From Candidatus Thorarchaeota archaeon MP8T_1 (lineage in GTDB: Archaea > Asgardarchaeota > Thorarchaeia > Thorarchaeales > Thorarchaeaceae), in the NCBI GenBank assembly GCA_002825465.1, contig PJER01000060.1:1-12825 (forward strand): DNA of 12,825 nucleotides, given 5' to 3'. The notes under the pieces are model-generated. The model was not told where the DNA came from. It saw only the letters and a program-made list of their open reading frames with translations, and ran no database searches. Positions 1-6,041 of this stretch are shown here, in pieces. Position 1 is the stretch's first letter. Each line of letters begins with the position of its first letter. The position numbers and the translations under genes are program-made.

Positions 1-1656
1 AATGAATTTAAGAACATAACAACAATTGGCTTAGATGCATGGGGCTGTTATGATCTTCATATACTTCAGAATACATTTAGAGCATCTACTGGCGAATTTG
101 CAATTGATTGGGCAGGAATACAAGTGTGGGGCGATTATTGTATAGTTCAGGGAAATGTCATTTCCGATTTTGGATTTCTGGGTATAGATGCTGGTGGTCA
201 TAATCTCACAGTCAGTGAGAACAACATCACTACTTGTATGATTGGTATCAAAATTTCAACAATCAATAGTACATTCACTGCTAACAATATCAATGGCAGC
301 TTCACTGCCATCGAAATGGTACAAGCAAACGACACGAATGTATATGAGAATACGGTATTGGGAAGAAGAGCGTATGAAACTGGAATTGCCATTCATGGCG
401 GACACGATTGTGATGTTTATTTGAATGATATCTCTCAAGTGTATCTAGGTATCTATCTTCAAGGCGCTACTCGTTTCAACGTTTCTAGTAATTTTGTGAC
501 CGACGGAAGATATGGTTTTGCCTTTGGATGGTCTTCAAACTGGGGAGTGCCTGAAGGACAATTCTTCGATTGTGATATCATTGACAACTCCTTTGATGGT
601 GGTGGACTCCTTCCGAGAATTGATAACTACGAGAGCTGGGAGTTTGATACAATAAGATTCAGCGAAAACACAGTACACGGAGAACCAATCGGTTTCTTCA
701 CAAATCGTGACCAAGAAGCAATTAATGGGAATAACTTCGGTCAGTTGCTACTTGTGAATTGCATCGAGATTACCATATCGGGAGGTGATTTTCATGACAT
801 CAGCTCGGATAGGGTGCATCTCGATTTTTATGATCCAGGAGAAGCTACAGCAATCACGCTTCTGAATTGTACAGAATGTAGTCTTTCAAATGTTAATTTC
901 AACGATAATACGTTTGGAATCAGACTAGAAGATTCTTCTCAGTGCATTATAACAGGAGGGACAGGATATGATAATTCGTGGAGGGCAATTCGTATAGCAA
1001 ACTCTGTCAATATTGATGTTTCAAATGTTAATATAAGAAACAGCCCAAGAGGGATTGAACTGAGTTGGTCTTACGATTGTAGTATCTCAGATAGTCACCT
1101 AAGCGAAAATGAAGAAGGCATTTTTCTACAGACTAGTATGAACTGCATAATATCTCGAAACAGAATATATCAGAACACTGACGGAATATACATGGAAGAC
1201 TCCGATGGTTCTGAGATTTCAGGAAATACTATCTATTGGAATGGTCGAGGATTTCTCTTGAATAGTACTTCGGACTGCTTGATAACGCAAAATAATGTGG
1301 CTAATAATACAGGAGTCGGAATATGTCTGGATACTACATCGAATCGAAATGAGATTTTCAACAATACATTTGCATATAATTCACCTAATGCAATTTGTGA
1401 GGGATCTTCAAATCATTGGGACAATCAGGTCGACACTGGAAATTGGTGGAGTGACTACAGTGGTGAAGGGCCATACATTATAGACGAGAATGACCAAGAT
1501 AACTTTCCACGTACAAATGAAACAACACCAACCAATGGAATAACAGGCCCATGGATTATCGACCCACTTCTTATCGGAGCTATAGCAGGGGTTGGATGTA
1601 TCATCATTCTAGCATACATAATAGTCCAAAGACGCCGTATAATTATTATTGACTAA
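1..1656 (+). CDS. NosD-like parallel beta-helix surface protein, C-terminally membrane-anchored (5' end outside window)
   Basis: The reading frame is open from base 1, so the gene begins upstream; 551 codons are visible. The first in-window start-like codon (GTG, 124) is only an internal valine. The protein is a long series of right-handed beta-helix (PbH1) coils of the NosD / carbohydrate-binding CASH type. They show the repeating pattern of short hydrophobic strands ending in N/D/S, such as GIYMEDSDGSEISGNTIY and CLITQNNVANNTGVGI. Near the end it has the WD...GNWWSDYSGEGPYII signature typical of archaeal NosD-like repeats. Then come a short Thr/Asn linker, one hydrophobic helix (about the last 30 residues, starting LLIGAIAGVG) and a basic RRR tail, which place the repeats outside the cell. 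Many N-x-S/T sequons suggest N-glycosylation. Homologues bind or cleave polysaccharides; no catalytic residue can be assigned here, so the function is open. It ends in TAA just before the tRNA-like hairpin. Confidence 0.88.
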   Translation, partial: NEFKNITTIGLDAWGCYDLHILQNTFRASTGEFAIDWAGIQVWGDYCIVQGNVISDFGFLGIDAGGHNLTVSENNITTCMIGIKISTINSTFTANNINGSFTAIEMVQANDTNVYENTVLGRRAYETGIAIHGGHDCDVYLNDISQVYLGIYLQGATRFNVSSNFVTDGRYGFAFGWSSNWGVPEGQFFDCDIIDNSFDGGGLLPRIDNYESWEFDTIRFSENTVHGEPIGFFTNRDQEAINGNNFGQLLLVNCIEITISGGDFHDISSDRVHLDFYDPGEATAITLLNCTECSLSNVNFNDNTFGIRLEDSSQCIITGGTGYDNSWRAIRIANSVNIDVSNVNIRNSPRGIELSWSYDCSISDSHLSENEEGIFLQTSMNCIISRNRIYQNTDGIYMEDSDGSEISGNTIYWNGRGFLLNSTSDCLITQNNVANNTGVGICLDTTSNRNEIFNNTFAYNSPNAICEGSSNHWDNQVDTGNWWSDYSGEGPYIIDENDQDNFPRTNETTPTNGITGPWIIDPLLIGAIAGVGCIIILAYIIVQRRRIIIID

Positions 1657-1662
1657 GATATA

Positions 1663-1697
1663 GGTGTGCCCGGGTTCATATCCCGGCGAGCACACCA
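1663..1697 (+). other. tRNA 3'-end-like hairpin (T-arm, acceptor 3' strand, CCA)
   Basis: Read as a tRNA end, 1670-1674 CCGGG, loop 1675-1681 TTCATAT and 1682-1686 CCCGG form a T-arm. After it come exactly seven acceptor bases (1687-1693 CGAGCAC), a discriminator A (1694) and CCA (1695-1697). The expected 5' acceptor strand (GTGCTCG) and the D and anticodon arms are not present nearby, and the sequence just upstream is coding. The loop has T where position 58 is normally A. Separately, 1663-1669 GGTGTGC pairs perfectly with 1690-1696 GCACACC, stacking on the T-stem with a three-base bulge (CGA) to give a 12-bp hairpin. It is followed by a T-rich tract (1699-1716), so it could also end the nosD-like transcript. 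Possible origins are a remnant from integration at a tRNA gene, a split-tRNA 3' half, or a terminator that resembles a tRNA end. Confidence 0.55.
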
Positions 1698-1729
1698 CTT
1701 TTTCATTTTTCCTTTTGAAAGAGAATGCG

Positions 1730-1736
1730 TATATAC
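1730..1736 (+). promoter_or_regulatory. TATA box for the membrane protein at 1758
   Basis: TATATAC is centred about 25 bases before the ATG at 1758, which is where a leaderless archaeal transcript would begin. This favours 1758 over the upstream ATG at 1725, since the box lies inside the longer reading frame. Confidence 0.5.
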
Positions 1737-1757
1737 AAACGGTCCCATGCACCAACT

Positions 1758-2171
1758 ATGAACACCCGCCTTCTCTCAACAGCTTTTCGAGTTTGGCTGA
1801 TGGAGACCCTTGTTTCAGGATTCAATTTCTTCGTTCTCATGGGTCTTATCTATGAACCAATATGGGGCACCTTGATAGCACACCAGATTGGAATGGCAAC
1901 GAGAATTGTTTACATCTTATTGTTTGCATATTTATTGCTACGATATGTAAAAGACTATGAAACGATAGATCTCATCTATGTGGGATTTCTGTGGTTGTTC
2001 TTGGAACTTCTGTTCGAGTGGGGCGGCAGTTTCCTAATGGGACGCCCTGTAGAAGAGATACTCATTGGATGGAATATCTTTGCCGGTTATATGTGGCCAT
2101 ATGTTCTACTCACATATCTATTCTCAAATCTAATTGTAGGAATAACCATCCATCCAGGAAAGGAAAAATAG
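1758..2171 (+). CDS. Conserved-looking four-helix membrane protein of unknown function
   Basis: This 137-residue protein is dominated by hydrophobic segments at about 15-35, 46-64, 72-88 and 105-129, so four membrane helices are likely. Between the third and fourth lies a distinctive stretch, LELLFEWGGSFLMGRPVEEI, with acidic, Trp, paired Gly and Arg residues. This looks like a functional loop or re-entrant element, but I do not recognise the family. The ATG at 1725 would add 11 polar residues; I prefer 1758 because a TATA box sits about 25 bases before it, which fits leaderless translation. It ends in TAG after a short basic tail (HPGKEK). The next gene has its own promoter. There is no evidence for substrate or partner; a small transporter or sensor-like membrane protein is only a guess. 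Confidence 0.7.
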   Translation: MNTRLLSTAFRVWLMETLVSGFNFFVLMGLIYEPIWGTLIAHQIGMATRIVYILLFAYLLLRYVKDYETIDLIYVGFLWLFLELLFEWGGSFLMGRPVEEILIGWNIFAGYMWPYVLLTYLFSNLIVGITIHPGKEK

Positions 2172-2232
2172 AGGTGAGTCGCATATTATGACCAGAATTG
2201 TCAGATTGAAGGCATTTCTTCCGTAAGAAGTG

Positions 2233-2240
2233 TTTATTAT
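2233..2240 (+). promoter_or_regulatory. TATA box for the surface protein at 2283
   Basis: TTTATTAT lies about 25 bases before a predicted transcript start near 2262. This leaves a short leader holding the SD-like GGTGAT (2273-2278) four bases before the ATG at 2283. A small inverted repeat, TTCTT-CCGT-AAGAA, lies just upstream. Confidence 0.45.
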
Positions 2241-2282
2241 CTTTTGAATTAATAATTTCAACAATTGATTGTGGTGATGGAA

Positions 2283-2834
2283 ATGAGAGGGAGTCGGATT
2301 TCGATTATTCTTGCATTCATCTGCATTGGATTCATCGTAGGTTCGGTCATTTCATTTGCAGTTCCGTACCAATATGAAGAAGACATAGAATCGATTTCTC
2401 ATCTGGGCGTTTTGGAGAACCTGACTGTACCGTTTCATGAGCTGTTTCCATTAAGGTCCTACGATCAATCTATTGACATCTCTTTAACCTGCATGGACGG
2501 GTCTCTTGACTTCTATGTATTGGAAAGCACTGAGTGGGATTCATTTGTCCATGCAGAAAATTACTCAGCGTATTTTGAAGCAAAGAATGTGACGCATGTC
2601 ATGACAACTGTGGAGATAGATCCACCAAGCAATCACTGGATTGATATCATATTACAAACGAAATATGGCGGAGTGAATATCAGTATCAGTATAACTAGTC
2701 ACTGGACGGGGTATGATATTACGACTGCAATCAATTCTGCATTGATAGCAATACCGTTTGCTATAGGTTCATTTTATTATTATCCTAAAAGACCAAAGAC
2801 TGACTCTGAATCAATTGGCCCACAGATTTCTTGA
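2283..2834 (+). CDS. Small surface protein with N- and C-terminal membrane helices
   Basis: The protein has 183 residues. An N-terminal hydrophobic helix (about 6-27, after MRGSR) acts as an uncleaved anchor or signal. Residues about 30-145 form an extracytoplasmic domain rich in short beta-strands with sequons (NLT, NYS, NVT, NIS). A second helix follows (about 147-166) with a basic cytoplasmic tail (YYYPKRPK). The layout matches small beta-sandwich surface domains that are common in Asgard and Euryarchaeal genomes, with alternating strand patterns like YVLESTEWDSF and WIDIILQTKYGGVNISISI. No named family can be assigned. Other in-frame starts are TTG 2265, GTG 2271 or 2274 and ATG 2277. ATG 2283 is chosen because GGTGAT (2273-2278) is a good SD four bases upstream. 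It ends in TGA and converges with the minus-strand gene at 2950. Confidence 0.7.
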   Translation: MRGSRISIILAFICIGFIVGSVISFAVPYQYEEDIESISHLGVLENLTVPFHELFPLRSYDQSIDISLTCMDGSLDFYVLESTEWDSFVHAENYSAYFEAKNVTHVMTTVEIDPPSNHWIDIILQTKYGGVNISISITSHWTGYDITTAINSALIAIPFAIGSFYYYPKRPKTDSESIGPQIS

Positions 2835-2908
2835 ATCATAGGTGACCAATCAATTTTCAATCCAAGTTTCAGTTACAATACAATGATGTGCACCATTTGG
2901 AGGTCAGC

Positions 2909-2936
2909 TTGGTAGAGAATAGTAAATCTCTGCCAA
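2909..2936. repeat. Imperfect palindrome, copy 1 (TTGGTAGAGA / TCTCTGCCAA)
   Basis: The left arm is at 2909-2918, with an 8-base loop, and the right arm is at 2927-2936. Arms pair fully if one G:T wobble is allowed. It lies between two convergent genes, so it might help end transcription. The same arms recur at 3905-3929 on the other side of the gene at 2950-3813, which a simple terminator would not explain. Confidence 0.6.
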
Positions 2937-2949
2937 ACCAACATTCGAC

Positions 2950-3813
2950 CTATCTTCTTTTTTGGATAATTACTACCAAGATAACAAGAACAATACCTGC
3001 TGTGGCTATTCCAGGGAAAATAACTCCGGGGCCAAAAGTGAATCCAGGGTCGGAGAGACCTGTATTTGTTGTATCTGAAGAGTTCGAAGTAATGTCACTA
3101 GTTGTTTCTGTTGAAAGTGGAGGTAAATCAGTTCCTACCACAATGGTATCTATCGCTGTACCTTGTTCACCACGGAATATGAATTTGTCACAGTCTGCAA
3201 TGAGTTCTGAAAACTCATACTCATGTATTGTACGTTGACTATGAATAACAAGTTCATCATCTCTTGAGATATAGACATCTCCGTCGGCTAAACGAGTGAT
3301 GTTGTATACATGCCAACCAGGTGTGGGAGTAGGCGTATCATTAATCCAAATATCGTAATTAAATAACATGTACTTGGCACTCTGTTCGAAGATTGAGCTA
3401 TAATTCCATCTACAGAATGATAGTCGATATCTAAGATCTGGAGGATAGGCGCTTTCTTCAGGATGAAGATAGATTGAGTATCCTTCGAAATCCTCGGCGG
3501 ATGTACCTGTAACTGCAAACAGTACATCTGTTACATCCTCAACATCTTCGTACAGTTCAAACAACCAAGTACCAAAGAGCTGAGTACTTGGATGGTAAAT
3601 CATATTGGTTCCAACGAAACTGCTAGTTAGAGCATATTTGGGAGATGTTGGTGGGTCAAAGCTCCCTTGCAGGACAGTCCAATCATTGTAATTGCCATCA
3701 CTAAAATCATCGGACCAAGCCACAACTGCTGACACAGGTGTGCTGAATAATCCGATACCTAGCAGTAAAATCACTGCAGCTACTGTAGCAGTGTATAATG
3801 TTCTATTCTCCAT
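2950..3813 (-). CDS. Anchored surface protein with concanavalin/LamG-like domain
   Basis: The protein has 287 residues. Residues 8-29 form a signal peptide ending in an A-x-A-like site (VSA, then VVAWSDDF). The ectodomain (about 33-228) opens with WSDDFSDGNYNDWTVLQGSF, the usual start of a LamG / concanavalin-like beta-sandwich. It closes with WHVYNITRLADGDVYISRDD and a C-terminal strand ending IDTIVVGTDL, the order seen in laminin-G/DUF1080-type sugar-binding folds. A Ser/Thr-rich stalk (about 232-257) and a membrane helix (about 263-283) with a KRR tail follow. It is therefore probably a lectin-like or adhesin-like protein displayed on the cell surface. No hydrolase active site is apparent. 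Start: ATG at 3813 is the only start that gives the signal peptide. A TATA box lies at 3861-3870. The gene sits between two copies of the same palindrome. Confidence 0.82.
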   Translation of the reverse strand: MENRTLYTATVAAVILLLGIGLFSTPVSAVVAWSDDFSDGNYNDWTVLQGSFDPPTSPKYALTSSFVGTNMIYHPSTQLFGTWLFELYEDVEDVTDVLFAVTGTSAEDFEGYSIYLHPEESAYPPDLRYRLSFCRWNYSSIFEQSAKYMLFNYDIWINDTPTPTPGWHVYNITRLADGDVYISRDDELVIHSQRTIHEYEFSELIADCDKFIFRGEQGTAIDTIVVGTDLPPLSTETTSDITSNSSDTTNTGLSDPGFTFGPGVIFPGIATAGIVLVILVVIIQKRR

Positions 3814-3860
3814 AGTATACTACCACGCATAATGTAACATCCTATGAAACATTCATTTTA

Positions 3861-3870
3861 GTTAATTATA
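3861..3870 (-). promoter_or_regulatory. TATA box for the LamG-like surface protein
   Basis: On the minus strand AAAAAG is followed by TATAATTAAC, resembling a BRE plus TATA box. Transcription would start near 3840, giving a leader of about 28 bases before the ATG at 3813. Palindrome copy 2 lies 35 bases further upstream. Confidence 0.5.
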
Positions 3871-3904
3871 CTTTTTGACCGAAATCTAATATGAGAAATT
3901 ATTC

Positions 3905-3929
3905 TTGGTAGAATACAGGTTTCTGCCAA
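3905..3929. repeat. Imperfect palindrome, copy 2 (TTGGTAGAA / TTCTGCCAA)
   Basis: The left arm is at 3905-3913, with a 7-base loop, and the right arm is at 3921-3929. It has the same arm sequences, asymmetry and orientation as copy 1 (the left arm carries TAGA, the right arm TCTG). It lies upstream of the promoter of the surface-protein gene, so it could be an operator or one edge of a small cassette. Confidence 0.6.
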
Positions 3930-3982
3930 AATTTTGAACAGAATATATCATATTCCATTCTTTTATACTCACCAGTTCACGT

Positions 3983-3991
3983 CATAAATAG
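3983..3991 (+). promoter_or_regulatory. Candidate TATA box (CATAAATAG) for the mini-ORF and proline-rich gene
   Basis: The box is centred about 28 bases before the ATG at 4015. A transcript from it would be nearly leaderless for the mini-ORF and would carry a leader of about 70 bases for the gene at 4085. A second TATA-like sequence (TTATAT, 4068-4073) is too close to 4085 to drive that start. Confidence 0.35.
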
Positions 3992-4014
3992 CACAGAAAA
4001 TTGGTGTATTTTGC

Positions 4015-4080
4015 ATGAAGACAATAGGATGGTTAGCAAAATCGAATTTTGGGAATTTCTGTTTAGTTATATGTATCTAA
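4015..4080 (+). CDS. Possible 21-codon leader mini-ORF
   Basis: ATG 4015 opens a 21-residue frame (it begins MKTIGWLAKS and ends in a hydrophobic FCLVICI) that stops with TAA at 4078-4080, four bases before the ATG at 4085. A TATA box at the leaderless distance (3983-3991) supports transcription from about here. It contains the small palindrome CAAAAT-CGA-ATTTTG (4037-4051). It may be a leader peptide or translational-coupling ORF, or chance; nothing beyond position supports translation. Confidence 0.25.
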   Translation: MKTIGWLAKSNFGNFCLVICI

Positions 4081-4084
4081 TATC

Positions 4085-4282
4085 ATGAAAGACATTACAT
4101 CTCTAATTGAACGAGAAGCTCCACCTCAAGAGCCATCTCCAGTTGAGCCGCGGACCTTTGACAGTGACCCCAAACAGCCACCAACAGAACCTTGGAGTTT
4201 TGCAACCGATCCTAAGGAACCACCCTGTGAACCTCGAATGGTGAAACTGAGTTCTGAAAATCAGTTTTTAGCACCATGGTAA
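4085..4282 (+). CDS. Proline-rich repeat microprotein, unknown function
   Basis: This protein has 65 residues, no signal peptide and no membrane helix. After a short helix-like start (MKDITSLIERE) come two tandem copies of a 14-residue unit, EPRTFDSDPKQPPT and EPWSFATDPKEPPC, with partial copies before (APPQEPSPV) and after (EPR). The two full copies keep E-P, F, D-P-K and P-P while using different codons for most of these positions (gag/gaa, ccg/cct, gac/gat, ccc/cct, aaa/aag, cca/ccc). That is the mark of selection on a protein rather than a recent DNA duplication. It ends with APW and is followed 12 bases later by a strong hairpin-plus-T terminator, which supports its being an independent gene. 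It is probably an extended, disordered peptide that binds a partner domain. A single cysteine lies in the last PPC. No family is recognised. Confidence 0.6.
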   Translation: MKDITSLIEREAPPQEPSPVEPRTFDSDPKQPPTEPWSFATDPKEPPCEPRMVKLSSENQFLAPW

Positions 4283-4294
4283 AGACGGACAAAA

Positions 4295-4329
4295 AGAGCT
4301 CATGAATAATGAGCTCTCAGACCTTTTTT
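4295..4329 (+). terminator. Hairpin plus T-tract terminator
   Basis: The arms AGAGCTCAT (4295-4303) and ATGAGCTCT (4309-4317) pair perfectly around a 5-base loop. A run of six T (4324-4329) follows. It lies between the convergent proline-rich gene and amidohydrolase; the T-tract on the plus strand shows it mainly serves the plus-strand transcript. An intrinsic-style hairpin is not required in archaea, so its strength is notable. Confidence 0.7.
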
Positions 4330-4374
4330 CTTCTAGTCAAAGATGTCTTCTAAAATCTGCTATAGAACAGATAT

Positions 4375-5310
4375 TCATCTATACAACATGTTGGCATTCG
4401 CCCAGTAGAGTCTTCGAAGAACTTTTAATGGGAGACTGAGACCATTCACAAAGGTTCCACCAGTGTCTTTGGTATCTACATCTTCAAATGGTAAGGGGAC
4501 ATCTCTATCATTTGTTTCCCAGAGAATCCGTTGAGCGTTATATCTCCCTGCATAATATGAACGGTCGCCACGATTTGTTGATAGATCAGTTCCAAAGAGA
4601 ATCCTATTAGAATACTTGATTAGAAACTTGCGTGCTTTCGCAGGGTCCTTACTAAGCTCACGAGCCATCCATCGGGATGATGCAGTATCAATCACGATAT
4701 TGGGGAAGTTATCCAACCATCTCGCCAGATTCGGAAGTCGATGAATCTCTGGTTGAGCTCCGAAATGTGGGATTTGAAATGCAATCTTTGGATGTCGCTT
4801 CATGACATTCTCCAATTGAAGGAGATTCTCGTCCTTTGTTCCATATTTTGCTTCATCTTGGTAATGTAGAGTAAAATAAGTATCAGGATCAGCAACATGA
4901 ATCAGTAGAGGGAGATTGTTATCCTCTAGAGCCTGAAAGATTGGTTCAAGCTTAGGATGATCAATTCTGAATTCATTGGGAGTACCTTCAACGTAGTCCT
5001 TCCATCTTGGGCCGAACCAAGTCTTAGCCAGAGTGTATCCTTCTTCCTTAGTTCTACTGATATCATCAATGACAGGGTCAACATTGTATTGTGCAATATC
5101 TGAAAGCGAGAGATATTTTGCAAACACAAACCAATCTGGATATTTTTCCCGTGCAGCATGGAAACCATCCTTTGAGTGGACTATTCCAATTTGAGATGTG
5201 ATTTCAAATTCCTTTTCAATCTGAACCATCTCATCTATTGCTTTTTCTTCACCAATATGGGTGTGAGCATCAAAGATTGGGCCTTTGTATTTCCAAGAGT
5301 CGGTCACCAT
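4375..5310 (-). CDS. Metal-dependent amidohydrolase (amidohydrolase-2 / TIM-barrel superfamily)
   Basis: The protein has 311 residues. The order of metal ligands fits the Amidohydro_2 (PF04909) branch: D14-A-H16-T-H18 near the start, H138 (LLIHVADP), H182 (IPHFGAQPE) and D242 (ILFGTDLS), ending in NANMLYR, the normal last helix. The family hydrolyses or decarboxylates carboxylate and amide substrates in the cytoplasm. The substrate cannot be read from the sequence. Start: GTG 5316 is possible, but ATG 5310 is preferred because GGAG (5316-5319) lies five bases upstream. A hydrophilic insertion (about 266-288) before the final helix may shape the pocket. The gene diverges from the flavoprotein at 5447 and shares with it the intergenic palindrome at 5369-5380. 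It may act in catabolism of an organic acid; this is inference. Confidence 0.9.
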   Translation of the reverse strand: MVTDSWKYKGPIFDAHTHIGEEKAIDEMVQIEKEFEITSQIGIVHSKDGFHAAREKYPDWFVFAKYLSLSDIAQYNVDPVIDDISRTKEEGYTLAKTWFGPRWKDYVEGTPNEFRIDHPKLEPIFQALEDNNLPLLIHVADPDTYFTLHYQDEAKYGTKDENLLQLENVMKRHPKIAFQIPHFGAQPEIHRLPNLARWLDNFPNIVIDTASSRWMARELSKDPAKARKFLIKYSNRILFGTDLSTNRGDRSYYAGRYNAQRILWETNDRDVPLPFEDVDTKDTGGTFVNGLSLPLKVLRRLYWANANMLYR

Positions 5311-5368
5311 TCTCACTCCACTCTACATAAGACCTATTGAAAAGCCATTCCGTAATGACAATGTTTCA

Positions 5369-5380
5369 CAGGAATTCCTG
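5369..5380. promoter_or_regulatory. Perfect 12-base palindrome between divergent genes, possible operator
   Basis: CAGGAATTCCTG is fully self-complementary and extends to 16 bases with a single mismatch pair (CACAGG...CCTGCG). It sits 13 bases upstream of the TATA box for the flavoprotein and about 58 bases from the amidohydrolase start, where a dimeric regulator could control both genes. Confidence 0.4.
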
Positions 5381-5393
5381 CGTTGATAGTGTC

Positions 5394-5401
5394 TTTATTT
5401 T
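5394..5401 (+). promoter_or_regulatory. TATA box for the flavoprotein gene
   Basis: TTTATTTT predicts a transcript start near 5424. This excludes the GTG at 5408 and leaves a leader with the SD GAGGAT (5434-5439) before the ATG at 5447. Confidence 0.45.
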
Positions 5402-5446
5402 GATATTGTGACATTTGAATTTCTATCAAATTTGAGGATTTCAAAG

Positions 5447-6013
5447 ATGAGAGCAGTAGTTCTTAGAGGTAGCCCAAGAAGAGGTGGCAACTCAGATACA
5501 CTTGCAGACTCCCTTCTGAAGGGCTTGGAGAGCAGGGGACCTGTAGAGACCTTTGACTTCATTCTCAATGATATGAATATCCGACCTTGTCAGGGATGCG
5601 AATCGTGCGCGGCAACGAAAGACCATCGATGTGTACAAGATGATGATATGCATCAGATATACTCAGTCTTTGCTGATGCAGATGTCGTGATATGGGCGAC
5701 TCCTATGTATTGGGGATATATGACTGCGCAGATGAAAACAGCACTGGATAGGATGGAATCTCTTGCAATGGATGTGAGAAAGTATTGGTTGGATAAGGAA
5801 TTTGTTGCAATCCTTACGTACCGCCATCACTACCAGTCAACGATTGGTTTCTTTGAACGTGTGCAGGATTTCTTCAAATTCAAGTTCAATTCAATTCTCT
5901 ATTGCTCAAAGAATGAGTCTGGACCAGAGGATTTTCATGTATCAACAAATCCCGAGAAATTAGAAGAGGCATATCAGCTAGGATTGCGCCTAAGTTCTAC
6001 AATAGAGAAGTAA
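5447..6013 (+). CDS. Iron-sulfur flavoprotein-like NAD(P)H-dependent FMN reductase
   Basis: The protein has 188 residues with a flavodoxin-like fold of the NADPH-dependent FMN reductase family. The first strand and phosphate loop read MRAVVLRGSPRRGGNS, the usual FMN-binding start, and a later PMYWGYMTAQMKTALDR matches the family's flavin/dimer segment. Residues 48-62 carry C48-x2-C51-x2-C54-x7-C62. This is the compact cysteine motif of Isf-type iron-sulfur flavoproteins, which bind a 4Fe-4S cluster and pass electrons between ferredoxin and FMN. The start is ATG 5447, not GTG 5408: it places the phosphate loop at residue 8 as in the family, and GAGGAT lies seven bases upstream. It is probably cytoplasmic and a homodimer or tetramer. 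The electron acceptor (oxygen species, quinone or other) is unknown. It diverges from an amidohydrolase. Confidence 0.87.
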   Translation: MRAVVLRGSPRRGGNSDTLADSLLKGLESRGPVETFDFILNDMNIRPCQGCESCAATKDHRCVQDDDMHQIYSVFADADVVIWATPMYWGYMTAQMKTALDRMESLAMDVRKYWLDKEFVAILTYRHHYQSTIGFFERVQDFFKFKFNSILYCSKNESGPEDFHVSTNPEKLEEAYQLGLRLSSTIEK

Positions 6014-6041
6014 TTTCTTCCAAAAGCTTAACTTCAAAAAA

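Noticed and set aside
1590..1697. A complete tRNA gene ending at 1697
   Set aside because: No sequence upstream can form the 5' acceptor strand, D arm and a full anticodon stem in order; the region is the coding end of the beta-helix protein. Only the 3' end is tRNA-like.
1664..1855. Plus-strand ORF of 63 residues starting in the tRNA-like hairpin
   Set aside because: Its first residues (CPGSYPGEHTTF) are the usual false translation of a tRNA 3' end, and the rest overlaps the membrane protein in another frame.
2888..3238. Plus-strand ORF of 116 residues
   Set aside because: Shadow of the LamG-like surface protein; the composition is an antisense reading of its Ser/Thr stalk and membrane helix.
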